Assembly: GCA_023393125.1 (NCBI GenBank) | Contig: JAEWMQ010000112.1 | Span: 1 to 36,410, forward strand | Direction: 5' to 3' | Source of the DNA: Bacillota bacterium | GTDB taxonomy: Bacteria; Bacillota; Clostridia; Lachnospirales; Cellulosilyticaceae | Length of the DNA: 36,410 bases | Part shown: positions 7,417 to 15,081 of the stretch, in pieces | Position numbering within the stretch: the stretch's first letter is position 1 | Layout of the letters: each line of letters begins with the position of its first letter | Position numbers and translations under genes: made by a program | Notes under the pieces: model-generated | The model's database searches: none | Seen by the model: only the letters and a program-made list of their open reading frames with translations | Told to the model about the DNA's origin: nothing

Positions 7417-7485
7417 ATTCAAAACGTCTAGAATGTTCTTTATAGTAGTGCCTTCACTCTAAGATTAGTAATTAATACGACTCTT

Positions 7486-8334
7486 TTAAACACCTGAATA
7501 AGCTGAGAAACCGCCATCTACTGGGATAACAACACCTGTTACAAATCCAGCTGCTTCATTATTAACAAGATATAATAAGGTTCCATTTAACTCCTCAGCT
7601 TCACCAAAACGTTCCATTGGTGTAGCTGCAAGGATTTTTTCAGAACGTGCTGTTGGTGAAGCATCCTCATTAAATAATAACTTCTCATTTTGCGCTGTTA
7701 CAAAGAAACCTGGTGCAATGGCATTTACACGAATGCCCACTTTTGAAAAGTGTACTGCTAACCACTGAGTGAAATTACTAATAGCTGCTTTAGCACCACT
7801 ATAGGCTGGGATTTTTGTAAGAGGTGTATAGGCATTCATAGAAGAAACATTAATAATGTTACAACCTTTTCTGCCAACCATGTCTTTAGCAAAAACTTGT
7901 GATGGTAATAATGTTCCGATGAAGTTTAAGTTAAATACGAATTCTACACCACTTTGATCAAGGTCAAAGAAAGAAATTGTATCACTTTCAATATCACCTA
8001 TTTCAAAGTATTCTTTAGTTGTATTAGCTCTAGGATTATTACCGCCTGCACCATTTAATAAAATATCACAAGGACCAAGGTCCGCTAAAACTTCAGCATG
8101 AACAGCTTCTAGGCTAGCTTTTTCTAATACATTTGTTTTATAAGCTCTAGCAATTCCGCCAGCGAGCACAATTTCCTCTGCTACTTTCTCAGCAGCTTCT
8201 AAATTAAGATCTAAAACTGCAACTTTAGCACCTGCCTTGGCTAATGTCTTAGCAAACATACCACAAAGTACGCCGCCTGCACCTGTTACAACTGCAACTT
8301 TATCTTTTAAATCTGTACCAAATGATAAACTCAT
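7486..8334 (-). CDS. uxuB: D-mannonate oxidoreductase (fructuronate reductase), SDR family
   Basis: The enzyme reduces D-fructuronate to D-mannonate with NAD(P)H, the step before mannonate dehydratase in hexuronate catabolism. It is a 282-residue short-chain dehydrogenase, the type represented by Bacillus YjmF, not the larger polyol-dehydrogenase type of E. coli. Visible motifs are the TGAGGVLCG nucleotide-binding loop (17-25), NGAGG (94-98), and the catalytic triad Ser165, Tyr178 and Lys182 (YSGAK). The C-terminal VIPVDGGFSAYSGV is typical. It lies 18 nt after uxuA and is the last gene of operon A. The glucuronate isomerase UxaC and the downstream KdgK/KdgA are not in the window. The assignment relies strongly on pairing with uxuA. 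Confidence 0.92.
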   Translation of the reverse strand: MSLSFGTDLKDKVAVVTGAGGVLCGMFAKTLAKAGAKVAVLDLNLEAAEKVAEEIVLAGGIARAYKTNVLEKASLEAVHAEVLADLGPCDILLNGAGGNNPRANTTKEYFEIGDIESDTISFFDLDQSGVEFVFNLNFIGTLLPSQVFAKDMVGRKGCNIINVSSMNAYTPLTKIPAYSGAKAAISNFTQWLAVHFSKVGIRVNAIAPGFFVTAQNEKLLFNEDASPTARSEKILAATPMERFGEAEELNGTLLYLVNNEAAGFVTGVVIPVDGGFSAYSGV

Positions 8335-8352
8335 CGAGATCCCTTCTTTCTA

Positions 8353-9402
8353 TTATTTACTCATCTTTTCAATAGCTTCCCATAAGCCATTTAAGTATGT
8401 TGCTCCTAATGCTCTATCATATAAGCCATAGCCAGCTCGTCCTGTTTCTCCCCAAATCATACGTCCGTGGTCTGGTCTTATATAACCTTTGAAGCCATTA
8501 TCATGAAGTGCTTTCATAATAGCGAACATATCTAGAGAACCACAAGAAGATAGGTGAGCTCTTTCTTCAAAACCATTTTCCAGTACCGCTACATTTCTCA
8601 TATGTACAAAATGAATTCTTCCCATAGCTGCATATTTAGCTGCCATTTTTACTACATCATTTCTATTAGAGCAGCCTAAAGAGCCTGAGCAAAGCGTAAT
8701 CCCATTATGAGGATCATCTACAAGACTTAAGAAGCGATCAAGATTTTCCTCACAAGTAATAATTCTTGGAAGACCAAAGATGCTCCAGCATGGGTCATCT
8801 TCATGGATTGCCATGTTAATACCACATTCTGCTGCAACTGGAATAATAGCTTCTAAGAAATACTTAAGGTTATTCCAAAGGTCATCTTCTGTCATTGCGT
8901 TATACTCAGCTACTACAGCTTTTAGCTCATCTCTTGTGTAGCTTGAATCCCAGCCTGGAAGGGTTAAGTCACTGTCACTTTCAAGTGGATTAACAGCATC
9001 TACTTGTTCTTGATAATATACTAAAGAAGTAGAACCATCTTCTAACACATGGTCAAGCTGTGTTCTCGTCCAGTCAAATACAGGCATGAAGTTATAGCAA
9101 ATACACTTAACACCTGCTTCTCCTAGACGTCTAATGTTTTCACAATAGTTTTTAATATATTGATCTCTACTTGGTTTACCAAGTTTAATATCTTCATGAA
9201 CAGGTACACTTTCAATGACATCAAAAGCAAGTCCAGCTGCCTCTGTTTGAGCTTTAAGCTTTGCAATGCTTTCTCTGCTCCATACTTCACCAACTGGTAC
9301 ATCATATACAGCTGTTACAATAGAGTACATCCCAGGAATTTGTCTAATATTTTGCAGTGTTACTTTATCATCTTCTCCGTACCATCTAAATGATAATTTC
9401 AT
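8353..9402 (-). CDS. uxuA: mannonate dehydratase
   Basis: The enzyme dehydrates D-mannonate to 2-keto-3-deoxygluconate in the cytosol, using a divalent metal in a TIM barrel. The N-terminal MKLSFRWYGEDDKVTLQNIRQIPG and the segment CYNFMPVFDWTRT (about residues 106-118) are hallmarks of UxuA. Later AIHEDDPCWSIFGLPRI and VHMRNVAVLENGFEE carry probable metal and substrate ligands. The start is the ATG at 9402, with AAGGAG 8 nt upstream. An in-frame GTG three codons earlier overlaps that ribosome-binding site and is unlikely. The length of 349 residues is normal. It is followed by uxuB after 18 nt. A hairpin (9487-9528) lies in the 188-nt gap upstream, so uxuAB may have their own mRNA segment. 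Confidence 0.96.
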   Translation of the reverse strand: MKLSFRWYGEDDKVTLQNIRQIPGMYSIVTAVYDVPVGEVWSRESIAKLKAQTEAAGLAFDVIESVPVHEDIKLGKPSRDQYIKNYCENIRRLGEAGVKCICYNFMPVFDWTRTQLDHVLEDGSTSLVYYQEQVDAVNPLESDSDLTLPGWDSSYTRDELKAVVAEYNAMTEDDLWNNLKYFLEAIIPVAAECGINMAIHEDDPCWSIFGLPRIITCEENLDRFLSLVDDPHNGITLCSGSLGCSNRNDVVKMAAKYAAMGRIHFVHMRNVAVLENGFEERAHLSSCGSLDMFAIMKALHDNGFKGYIRPDHGRMIWGETGRAGYGLYDRALGATYLNGLWEAIEKMSK

Positions 9403-9486
9403 TTTTCTCACTCCTTCTTTCCTTATAAATGTTATAGCTTCTTTTATTAATTGCTTGATTAGTAGCTCATTAGTTATAATTCATTT

Positions 9487-9528
9487 AAATCCCACTCAAG
9501 TGAGCTATAAATTACTTAAGTAGGATTT
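9487..9528. other. intra-operon hairpin between GH38 gene and uxuA
   Basis: AAATCCCACTCAAGT (9487-9501) pairs with ACTTAAGTAGGATTT (9514-9528), a 15-bp stem allowing wobble and mismatch pairs. No U-run follows on the minus strand, so a processing or mRNA-stability hairpin is more likely than a terminator. Confidence 0.5.
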
Positions 9529-9590
9529 AATTTTCATCAAAGCTATTCCATGTACAGCTTCTCTATCTTTTGATTAACTATTTCTCGTTA

Positions 9591-12500
9591 CTATTTAAAA
9601 GTCACTTCAAAGCTTAGGATTTCAAACGGTGTATATTCAAATACAAGCTTGCCTTCTTCTACCTTAAAGTTAGTTTCTTCTATTTCATCTTCTAGTAGGT
9701 TTACTTTTTTAACTGCTGCAATTGGCATTGTACATTTTAATTCACCCATGTCTCTTTGACCTTTAAGCTCTACTAAACGTACAATAATCTTCTTTTCTTC
9801 TGCTTTTGCATATTGTGGTCTCTTCATCGCTTGTAAATGAAGGTTATCATCTACTACTTTAATGAGATCTAATGCATTTTCTTCTTGTCCTTTATATAAA
9901 CGAAGTGGTGCATTAAGTGCCCAAGCTGCTTCGACTACGCCTGCATCCTCTGCTTGTCCTTTATGTGGCATAAGGACGTAAGTGAAAGTATGTTCCCCTT
10001 TATCACTATTTAAGTCTGGTCTAATTGGACTTCTGAGTAATGAAAGGCCGATTTGTGTTTTATCAAAAGATACACCGTATTTACCATCATTTAAAATGGC
10101 TACACCATAACCGTGTTCTGATAAATCTACCCATTTATGTGTACATACCTCAAAGCGTGCTTGTTGCCATGTTGTGTTTTTATGTGTTTCTCTTACAATA
10201 GTTCCTGCACTTGTATCACATTTGGCATATCTTGATAAAATGTTAAGGTTAAATTCTACCTTAGCAAGTTTATTCGTTTCTTGCCAATCCACATGATTCT
10301 CAAATACTACCTTATGATCTTCTTTGAAGAATTTAATCACTTGTGTCCATACAGAACATTTCAATTTTAGTTTTACTTTAAAGGCAATATAAACATCACC
10401 TTTTTCTACTAACTCTAATGGACTAACTACTTCGATTTGATCTTCACGCTCTTTATAGCTTTCAAGAATATCCCATGCATCATACATACCTGGGTTATCT
10501 TTATAAATTTTAAGTTCGTTGATTCTTTTATTTTTCTCTACGATTTCACGAGAATCTGCTTTTGAATAAAGGCTAGAAATGGTTCCATCTTCATGAAGCA
10601 TAGCTTTATAAAATGGTGTTTCTAAAGTACCTGTCTCATAGCTAAACCATTTGTCTTCTGTCGCTGCTTTTTTAGTAAAGACAAGCTTTTCACTGCCCAT
10701 AGCAGGTACAACTTTTCCAGCAGCCCAGAGACCTTCTTCACCTTTATAATAACCTTTTTGAGTACGTGCTCCTCCAATACCATCTTCAGATTCAAATGTG
10801 CCTGGGATAAAGATCATTTCTTTTCTTTCCCATCCTAGAGTATTCACTGCTGTTAAAGCTTCTGTTTTTTCTTTAACTACTTCCAAGCCTAAGAAGCTTG
10901 AAACTTCTTCATATAACTTAGTAAGGTCAGTTAAAACTTCTTTATATTCATCTAAGGCATCTCTTTCTACTGGTGCAATATGAGTTCCTGGTAAGATATC
11001 ATGGAATTGGTTCACAAGTACTTTTTTCCAGCATGCATCAATTACTTCATATGGATATGCATAACCTTTAAGTGCTGCAATACTACTTAAGATTTCTACA
11101 TCTCTTAGTAAGATTTCAAGTTCTCTATTGTATTTTTTAAGGATACCTCTTGTTGTAAAAGTTCCTCTATGCATTTCAAGGTAAAGCTCGCCATCCCATA
11201 CACTTAGTTTGTCATTACCTTCTAAGTTTTCCCTTAGGAATTCGTCTCCTCTGATATGTCTTGTTTTTGGTAATGAAGGAATGTTAGGAAGTCTTTCCAT
11301 AAACTCTAGCATTTCTTCAGTTGCCCCACTACCGCCATCGCCATAGCCGAACATATTTAAAGTTTCATCACAGCTATCTTTATCTTGGAAACTTTCCCAG
11401 TTCTCAATAATTTGTTCTGGCGTATTCCAACTAATAAAGTGAGTTGGTGGTACACAAGAAAGGATTTCTGTCCCATCAATACCCTTCCAAATAAAGTTGT
11501 TATGTGGGAACTTATTAGTATCATTCCAAGTAGACATTTTATTAGATACGAAATATTTCATACCTGATTTTTGAAGGATTTGAGGTAAAATCCATGAGTT
11601 GCCGAATACGTCTGGTAGCCAACAGTTATCTACTGTAATATCAAATTTTTCTCTAAAGTAATGTTGTCCGTACATACATTGTCTTACGATAGACTCTGCT
11701 GTTGGGATATTACAATCTGGTTCTACATACATTCCACCTACTACTTCAAAGCGACCTTCTTTAATACGTTCTTTCACCTCTTCAAAGATTTCTGGGAAAT
11801 GTTTTTCTAGCATTTCATAAGTATAAGCTTGTGTATGACAGTATTTAAACTCTGGATAACGGTCCATAAGTCTAAGCTGAATAAGGCAAGTACGTGCATT
11901 CTTTTGTACCGTATGTATTTTTCTCCAGTAATATGCTATATCTAAATGAGAGTGAGCTACTAATGCTACTTTACCCACATTCCCATAGTTTTCGTTGTCA
12001 AATATGGTTTCTTTCAAATGCTTTCTTAAAGCTATTATGCTTGCTTCATAAACTTTTTCATCTGTTTCATCATAATCTACAAGATTTAATCCTGCATAAG
12101 TTTCTCTTGCAATCATTTCTGTTACATCTTCATTGATGTATTCGCATTGCATAGCATCTAATAATATCTTTAAATCATAGACCGCTGCTTGAATCTCGTT
12201 ATTGATAACAATAAAGTTACCGCCATCAAAAACTTGTCTACATCCTCTAAGATGTGCAGTCTCTGGATTTCTTTCGTCATCTGGTTTAGATCTGTTATAG
12301 CCTTCCATTTCTATCGTAAAAGTAGTGGTTTTATCTTCTGCTTTCTTTAAAAGCATACGATCTCTATTTGGGTCTAGACCACCAGCCCATTTACCATTTA
12401 CTTTAATGATCATTTCTGAAGCAGTGATAAATTGGAACCATACCTCTTTATCCTTCATTGATTCTGGTAAAGTCACTGTGTTTCTTAAGAAAACTGTTCC

Positions 12501-12713
12501 GTCTGGTGAAAAGAACATTTCACCATCTTGGATTTTTGAGTAATCATCACTATAGAATTCATAATTCATTTCTGTGACTTGTCTACCCTCTCTGATTTCC
12601 CATCCATCTAAATGAAAGCTTTCTTTAATCACTCTAGAGCCGATCCACTTCGCTCTTAATAAAATCCATTCTTCTTTGCTCATTGAGCGTCTTGCTACCT
12701 TTACGTGTGCCAT
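9591..12713 (-). CDS. GH38 alpha-mannosidase, operon A
   Basis: This is a 1040-residue family 38 alpha-mannosidase, probably cytosolic because no signal peptide or membrane segment is present. Residues 1-240 form the N-terminal beta domain. The catalytic (beta/alpha)7 domain starts at VALVAHSHLDIAYYW, with zinc ligands His256 and Asp258. The nucleophile is Asp368 in WLPDVFG, and a further zinc His lies in LVNQFHDILPGTH. A three-helix bundle and C-terminal beta-sandwich domains follow. It removes terminal alpha-linked mannose with retention. AAGGAG lies 8 nt before the ATG, and the NifU-domain gene ends 15 nt upstream. It shares an operon with a sugar ABC transporter and uxuAB, suggesting imported oligosaccharides containing mannose and possibly glucuronate. 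Linkage preference cannot be read from sequence. Confidence 0.95.
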   Translation of the reverse strand: MAHVKVARRSMSKEEWILLRAKWIGSRVIKESFHLDGWEIREGRQVTEMNYEFYSDDYSKIQDGEMFFSPDGTVFLRNTVTLPESMKDKEVWFQFITASEMIIKVNGKWAGGLDPNRDRMLLKKAEDKTTTFTIEMEGYNRSKPDDERNPETAHLRGCRQVFDGGNFIVINNEIQAAVYDLKILLDAMQCEYINEDVTEMIARETYAGLNLVDYDETDEKVYEASIIALRKHLKETIFDNENYGNVGKVALVAHSHLDIAYYWRKIHTVQKNARTCLIQLRLMDRYPEFKYCHTQAYTYEMLEKHFPEIFEEVKERIKEGRFEVVGGMYVEPDCNIPTAESIVRQCMYGQHYFREKFDITVDNCWLPDVFGNSWILPQILQKSGMKYFVSNKMSTWNDTNKFPHNNFIWKGIDGTEILSCVPPTHFISWNTPEQIIENWESFQDKDSCDETLNMFGYGDGGSGATEEMLEFMERLPNIPSLPKTRHIRGDEFLRENLEGNDKLSVWDGELYLEMHRGTFTTRGILKKYNRELEILLRDVEILSSIAALKGYAYPYEVIDACWKKVLVNQFHDILPGTHIAPVERDALDEYKEVLTDLTKLYEEVSSFLGLEVVKEKTEALTAVNTLGWERKEMIFIPGTFESEDGIGGARTQKGYYKGEEGLWAAGKVVPAMGSEKLVFTKKAATEDKWFSYETGTLETPFYKAMLHEDGTISSLYSKADSREIVEKNKRINELKIYKDNPGMYDAWDILESYKEREDQIEVVSPLELVEKGDVYIAFKVKLKLKCSVWTQVIKFFKEDHKVVFENHVDWQETNKLAKVEFNLNILSRYAKCDTSAGTIVRETHKNTTWQQARFEVCTHKWVDLSEHGYGVAILNDGKYGVSFDKTQIGLSLLRSPIRPDLNSDKGEHTFTYVLMPHKGQAEDAGVVEAAWALNAPLRLYKGQEENALDLIKVVDDNLHLQAMKRPQYAKAEEKKIIVRLVELKGQRDMGELKCTMPIAAVKKVNLLEDEIEETNFKVEEGKLVFEYTPFEILSFEVTFK

Positions 12714-12728
12714 GCTCTTTGCTCCTTC

Positions 12729-12986
12729 CTACTTGTCCCAAAAATAGGGTTTCTTCACGATAATTTCAACTGAGAGTTCAATATCCCATACTTTTTTGAT
12801 TTCCTGTACCATCCAATCTTTAAAGCAAGGTGCTGTTAAAGGACATCTGGAACATTCGCCTTGTACCATAATACTTAGTACGCCATTTTCTAGAGAAACA
12901 AAGGTTACTTCTCCACCGTCACCTTGTACTCTTGGATTAATTGTTTTTGCTATAAAATCTTTAAGATTTTGATCCGTTAATTCCAC
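12729..12986 (-). CDS. NifU C-terminal-domain (Fe-S scaffold-like) small protein
   Basis: This 85-residue protein is essentially one NifU C-terminal domain. INPRVQGDGGEVTFVSLENG (16-35) corresponds to the conserved I-P-x-(I/V)-x-x-D-G-G-D/E block. C45-S-R-C48 matches the CxxC that holds a transient [4Fe-4S] cluster in NfuA/NifU proteins. An extra cysteine is at 54. The start is GTG, with GAGGTGA a few nt upstream. It lies between a sugar permease and a GH38 gene and ends 15 nt before the latter, so it is co-transcribed with carbohydrate genes. No Fe-S enzyme of the operon obviously needs it. Possible clients are metal-dependent steps elsewhere, or the domain may have a non-scaffold role. Confidence 0.8.
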   Translation of the reverse strand: MELTDQNLKDFIAKTINPRVQGDGGEVTFVSLENGVLSIMVQGECSRCPLTAPCFKDWMVQEIKKVWDIELSVEIIVKKPYFWDK

Positions 12987-13037
12987 TTAAGTCACCTCTC
13001 TTACACTGTTTCATTTTTATATTTAAAGAGTATTTTT

Positions 13038-13095
13038 AGTAGACACTGTTTTAGGCTTTAAATGATATTTACCTATTATCAACTTAGTGTCTACT
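13038..13095. other. long-loop hairpin between permease and NifU-domain gene
   Basis: AGTAGACACT (13038-13047) pairs exactly with AGTGTCTACT (13086-13095) around a 38-nt loop in the 127-nt gap. On the minus strand it is followed by AAAAATA rather than a U-run, so it is more likely an mRNA processing or stability element. Confidence 0.45.
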
Positions 13096-13113
13096 TTAAT
13101 ACCTTATAAGTTA

Positions 13114-13968
13114 TTAGCCCTTTACCGCTCCATCTGTAACGCCTGCCACGAAGTATTTATTGAGGAAAGCATATGCAATTAAGATTGGTACTAATGCCAT
13201 AATGGTTCCTGCTAACATAATATTCCATGCTGTTACACCATCACCTTGGTCTTTAAGCATTACAACCCCTACTGTAAGTGGGCGAAGTTCTGGTTTTGAT
13301 AAAGTAAAGGCTAGTGGTGTCATAAAGTTGTTCCATGTATCTCTAAAAGTTAAAAGAGCAACTGTTGCTAAAATAGGTTTAATAAGTGGAAGAATAATCA
13401 TATAGAAAGTTTGGAAGAAAGTTGTACCATCAATACTTGCTGCTTCATCAATTTCTTTACTAATCCCATCACAGTAACCCATTACAATGATTGTAAACAT
13501 AGCTTGTCCTGCTGCTACTTGTGCAATAACCATTCCCCAGATGCTATTAAGTAAACCTAGAGATTTACTTAATTTAAAAATAGGATAAATAGTAACCGCT
13601 CCAATAAGGAAGATCATAAAGCCCATAGCGCCTTGTAATAACTTTTTACCTTTAAAATCAATTCTTGAAAGTACGTAGCCAGTCATAGCTGTAGTAAGTA
13701 CTGTAAGTATTACTGTAAGCGCTGTGAACTGAATACTATTCCATGTGTATCTACCAAAATTAGCTTGATTCCATGCTTTAATATAGTTATCTATAGTCCA
13801 ACCAGTAGGGAAGATTTGTGTTCCTCCCATTAAAAATTCCTCTAATGATTTAAAGGAACCACCAAAAGCATAAATAAGTGGAAATACTGTCAGTAGTGTT
13901 GCAATTGCTAGGAATAAATAAATGAATATTTTTCCGATATTAATCTTCTTTAAAGTGCCTTTATTCAT
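13114..13968 (-). CDS. carbohydrate ABC transporter permease, MalG type (operon A)
   Basis: This is an inner-membrane permease subunit of a CUT1 family sugar importer. It has 284 residues and six predicted membrane segments; the first is at about 13-35. The cytoplasmic EAA loop, EIDEAASIDGTTFFQTFYMI followed by ILPLIKP, lies near residues 180-206 and is the contact site for the ATPase. The C-terminus FLNKYFVAGVTDGAVKG is typical of MalG-type subunits. AGGAGG is 8 nt before the ATG, and the partner permease ends 16 nt upstream. No ATP-binding subunit is encoded nearby, so a shared MsmX-like ATPase elsewhere is inferred. Confidence 0.95.
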   Translation of the reverse strand: MNKGTLKKINIGKIFIYLFLAIATLLTVFPLIYAFGGSFKSLEEFLMGGTQIFPTGWTIDNYIKAWNQANFGRYTWNSIQFTALTVILTVLTTAMTGYVLSRIDFKGKKLLQGAMGFMIFLIGAVTIYPIFKLSKSLGLLNSIWGMVIAQVAAGQAMFTIIVMGYCDGISKEIDEAASIDGTTFFQTFYMIILPLIKPILATVALLTFRDTWNNFMTPLAFTLSKPELRPLTVGVVMLKDQGDGVTAWNIMLAGTIMALVPILIAYAFLNKYFVAGVTDGAVKG

Positions 13969-13984
13969 CTTAGTGGCCTCCTTC

Positions 13985-14896
13985 CTAATCTTCGTAGTTC
14001 ATTTTCTTTGTAAGAATAAGATAAATCACGGCTACACCTGCAACAATAATCGTAGCTACCATACTTACCGCACTAGCATAACCTTGTTGTGGAATACCTG
14101 TATTTTCAAAGAAATATCTATATATGTACATTGTCATAACTTCTGTATCTGCCCCTGGTCCACCATTAGTAAGTGCTTTAACAGAGTCGAATAATTTAAG
14201 TGCATTTACAATAGATAGCATTGAGATGATTTGGAACATCTTCCCAAGCATTGGTACTGTAATCTTTGTGAAAGTTTGAATTACGTTAGCACCGTCAATT
14301 TTTGCACTTTCATAAACATCACCAGGAATTTTTTGAAGTGCTGCTAAGAAAAGAAGCATAAAGAAACCAATATCATGCCAGCTTAAGAAAGCAACAACAA
14401 CACCTTTTGCTAAAAGCCCATCTCCTAACCAAGAAATAGGGGAATCAATCATATTCATTGATATAAAGATTTCATTGACATAGCCATTGTAAGAAGCAAA
14501 TAGGAAGTAAAAAACAATCCCCATAATCGCTGTACTTGTAATACTAGGTAAGAATAAAATCGCTCTAAAGAACCCTGTTCCTTTTAACTTACCGCTTACC
14601 ATTAAAGCTAAAACTAAAGCTATTGGTACTTGAATAAGTGAGGTAACAATCCCTATTTGGAAGGTATTCTTAACGGTTAACCACCATGAACTATCCTGTA
14701 GTACTCTTGAGTAGTTAGCTAATCCCACAAAGTCAGGTGTAGACATCCCGTTGTAGTTTGTAAAACTATAGAATAAAACATAAAGCATTGGATATAATCC
14801 GAACAGTAAAATGAGTAATACTGTAGGTGTAATCATTAGGTACGCTTGTGTTTTTGTGTTTTTAAGAAAACTTTCTTTGTTTTTCACAGCTTCCAT
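13985..14896 (-). CDS. carbohydrate ABC transporter permease, MalF type (operon A)
   Basis: This partner permease of the CUT1 importer has 303 residues and about six membrane segments. It starts after a polar N-terminus with AYLMITPTVLLILLFGLYP (18-36). The EAA loop is DVYESAKIDGANVIQTFTKI followed by TVPMLGKM. NGGPGADTEVMTMYIY near the C-terminus is a standard motif of this subunit. It follows the solute-binding protein gene across a 185-nt gap that contains an attenuator-like hairpin, so the permeases are probably made at lower levels than the binding protein. Confidence 0.95.
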   Translation of the reverse strand: MEAVKNKESFLKNTKTQAYLMITPTVLLILLFGLYPMLYVLFYSFTNYNGMSTPDFVGLANYSRVLQDSSWWLTVKNTFQIGIVTSLIQVPIALVLALMVSGKLKGTGFFRAILFLPSITSTAIMGIVFYFLFASYNGYVNEIFISMNMIDSPISWLGDGLLAKGVVVAFLSWHDIGFFMLLFLAALQKIPGDVYESAKIDGANVIQTFTKITVPMLGKMFQIISMLSIVNALKLFDSVKALTNGGPGADTEVMTMYIYRYFFENTGIPQQGYASAVSMVATIIVAGVAVIYLILTKKMNYED

Positions 14897-15004
14897 TTTT
14901 CATTTCCTTTCTCTAAAAACTTATTAAAAGAAACTGGATTAATAACCGGCTTCTTCATCTTACGGATAACATTAACCAAGAAAAACTATACTTTTCTAGC
15001 GAAT

Positions 15005-15058
15005 AAAAAATACAAGGTTTGGTTGTTCGTTTCAAACAACCTATACCCTGTATTTTTT
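15005..15058 (-). terminator. attenuator-like hairpin between binding-protein and permease genes
   Basis: AAAAAATACA...GGTTGTT pairs with AACAACC...TGTATTTTTT around a 6-9 nt loop. On the minus strand the stem is followed by TTTTTTATT, so it is a genuine intrinsic terminator shape inside an operon. Partial read-through would give high binding protein and low permease, a common design in ABC operons. Confidence 0.8.
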
Positions 15059-15081
15059 AAAAATGCCAAGGAGCATTTATA

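Larger units (their letters stand above)
6797..7485. other. 689-nt intergenic region without a gene
   Basis: No protein gene is visible. The region holds the MITE-like inverted-repeat element (6892-7359) and the uxuB terminator (7368-7416). The central palindrome is clearly richer in G+C than the flanks. Confidence 0.75.

Noticed and set aside
9160..9523. Plus-strand ORFs opposite the uxuA start region
   Set aside because: They are antisense to the conserved UxuA N-terminus and show no family resemblance or ribosome-binding site.
13038..13095. Hairpin in operon A as a terminator
   Set aside because: The loop is 38 nt and no U-run follows on the transcribed strand.
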